Assembly: GCA_018333995.1 (NCBI GenBank)
Contig: JAGXSG010000003.1
Span: 62,001 to 126,000 of the forward strand
DNA: 64,000 nt
From: Clostridiales bacterium
GTDB taxonomy: Bacteria > Actinomycetota > Coriobacteriia > Anaerosomatales > SLCP01
Direction: 5' to 3'
Under the pieces are notes generated by a model. It did no database searches and was not told the origin of the DNA. It saw only the letters and a program-made list of their open reading frames with translations. Shown here piece after piece: positions 62,891 through 64,000 of this stretch (positions are counted from its first letter, which is position 1; each line of letters begins with the position of its first letter). The translations under genes and the position numbers were made by a program.

Positions 62891-64000
62891 TCATCGTGGC
62901 CCGCCGATGCCGGCTGGACTGGCGTCTTCCGGCGCAGCCGAGCCGTCGCGCGCGGACGGACCCTTCGTATGGCAGCGGGCGCAGAGCTCCGCGCCCCGAT
63001 ACGGGGCGATGAGCGTGCTCCTGATGTCGAGCGCACCGTGACAGTCATAACACAAGCGCAGGTCATGGCCTATCTGCGCTCCCCCGGCCGCATGCCCGTT
63101 GTCCGGCCGGATCGCCCACGTCGCATGACACTCGTAGCAGCGGTACGGACGGCCCTTCGACTCCGCGACCTCGAAGTGCACCGCATGTTCCGCGAACGCC
63201 TTGTGGCGGATGCTCGTCGCTGGCTTCTGCGACATCTCATCGTGACACGGAACGCAGTTTGCCTCCACGAGGTCGAGTCTCTGCACCTGTTCGTGGTGGC
63301 AATCTTGACACCACTCCCGGTCCTTGTGGCAGACCGAGCAGTCGCTTTCCATGCCGTCCGGCGGCTCGTAGGCCGCGTGAGAGCGCAGCCACTCGCCGGG
63401 ATGCGGCATCGGCGTCTGGTGGCACCGCTCGCACGACGGTGAGTCGTGACACGCCCAGCATGTCCCCGCACGGTCGAGGAAGCGGGGGCCGTGCTGAGAG
63501 AGCCACACCGCATCGGTGTGATCTTCGGGCACGATCCAGCGCGGCGGTGAACCATCCGCAAGCGGACGCTGCGCCCGGTGGCACGCCACGCAAAACGGGC
63601 TCTTGTGGCAGAGCGTGCAGTACGCCTCGTCCTCGGCGACCGCGCCACCATGGTCTCGCGCCTCGAACGCGGGCGTATGCGCGACGGGTTTCAGATCAAA
63701 AGCGGGCGTGTGGCACGCGATGCACTCCTCGGTCGCCACAAGACCCTGGCCCGCATGGTTCAAGCTGTGGCACCGATAGCAGTCGGCCATCGTATTCACG
63801 CGCGTACCCGTGGGGGTGTGCGGTGTTGAAGGATGGCAGCTCGCGCACTGATAGTCACGCTCGAGATGCACCTGGTGGACGAAGATGATCCGGCCCTCGG
63901 CGACAAACCGATCGATGTCCCGGTGGCAGTAGAGGCACTGTCCAGCGCTCACCGGAGCTCCGAGATCGATCGAGAGTTCCGGACGCGGCTCGGGCGCGGG
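62891..64000 (-). CDS. 14-haem (or more) cytochrome c, 5' end cut by window edge
   Basis: Partial: the frame is open through base 64000, so the N terminus with its signal or anchor is outside. Fourteen CXXCH are visible: CLYCH, CASCH, CYRCH, CIACH, CTLCH, CVACH, CWACH, CERCH, CSVCH, CQDCH, CVPCH, CYECH, CYDCH, CARCH. The MPHPGEWLRSHA spacer between haem sites recalls LPHGPDFMRTHA and MPHTEEFVRGHA of the 12-haem protein, so these large cytochromes share one duplicated unit. First visible gene of the third cytochrome-TPR-NHL module. Confidence 0.92.
   Translation of the reverse strand, partial: PAPEPRPELSIDLGAPVSAGQCLYCHRDIDRFVAEGRIIFVHQVHLERDYQCASCHPSTPHTPTGTRVNTMADCYRCHSLNHAGQGLVATEECIACHTPAFDLKPVAHTPAFEARDHGGAVAEDEAYCTLCHKSPFCVACHRAQRPLADGSPPRWIVPEDHTDAVWLSQHGPRFLDRAGTCWACHDSPSCERCHQTPMPHPGEWLRSHAAYEPPDGMESDCSVCHKDREWCQDCHHEQVQRLDLVEANCVPCHDEMSQKPATSIRHKAFAEHAVHFEVAESKGRPYRCYECHATWAIRPDNGHAAGGAQIGHDLRLCYDCHGALDIRSTLIAPYRGAELCARCHTKGPSARDGSAAPEDASPAGIGGPR

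Overview
The window reads as a high-GC, anaerobic, respiratory bacterium of the Actinomycetota, most like the uncultivated Coriobacteriia (OPB41-type) lineages. This is inferred from gene content, not from a marker gene. The content includes periplasmic multihaem c-type cytochromes (about 49 CXXCH sites in five proteins), a Tat-exported [NiFe] hydrogenase, cell-wall-binding (CWB2) surface proteins, GTG/TTG starts, extended -10 promoters with some leaderless genes, and a selenoprotein. Most genes lie on the minus strand. No rRNA, tRNA, CRISPR array or intact insertion sequence was seen.

Layout. 1-3.0 kb: a TPR protein followed by an NHL beta-propeller membrane protein, with two small exported proteins upstream (first TPR->NHL module, cut by the left edge). 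3.1-5.9 kb: leuDB and a flippase-like membrane protein. 5.9-12.7 kb: a lipoprotein nitroreductase, three multihaem cytochromes and a second TPR->NHL module. 12.9-18.2 kb: an O-antigen-ligase-like protein, leuC, a perfect 42-bp palindrome beside a decapitated PIN gene, and leuA. 18.3-19.7 kb: a solitary DUF4143 ATPase. 19.7-27.8 kb: an ilvD-ilvB-ilvN-ilvC-aminotransferase-serA operon behind a promoter and a leader that looks like a translational isoleucine T-box. 27.8-34.3 kb: a membrane propeller protein and a (homo)citrate-synthase / aconitase-like / isocitrate-dehydrogenase cluster that probably makes 2-oxoglutarate (or a homologue). 34.4-44.7 kb: acuC-like deacetylase, a metallopeptidase, rlmKL, an NlpC/P60-CWB2 protein, a NYN-domain protein, a selenocysteine peroxiredoxin-glutaredoxin fusion, and redox/DegV genes. 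44.8-50.4 kb: a cyclic-2,3-diphosphoglycerate-synthetase-like GTPase, carbamate kinase, an unknown protein, and pncB-pncA NAD salvage. 50.4-54.7 kb: a cluster with a CWB2 protein, a membrane TPR-like protein and an ATPase-like protein without a visible Walker A. 54.8-64 kb: a 6-haem cytochrome, the hydrogenase large and small subunits, and a third module (14-haem cytochrome -> TPR -> NHL) running off the right edge.

How it works together. The electron-transfer parts (hydrogenase, 6-, 12- and 14-haem cytochromes) are repeatedly flanked by a TPR protein followed by an NHL propeller protein, three times in 64 kb. At least two of the propeller proteins carry a PIN-like cytoplasmic tail. The biosynthetic genes give complete branched-chain amino acid synthesis plus at least part of serine synthesis. 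The most unusual items are the Sec-containing peroxiredoxin (an in-frame TGA at the peroxidatic position), the NHL-TM-PIN fusions, the hydrogenase large subunit that ends exactly at its mature C terminus, and the T-box leader whose acceptor-binding bulge does not match the consensus.
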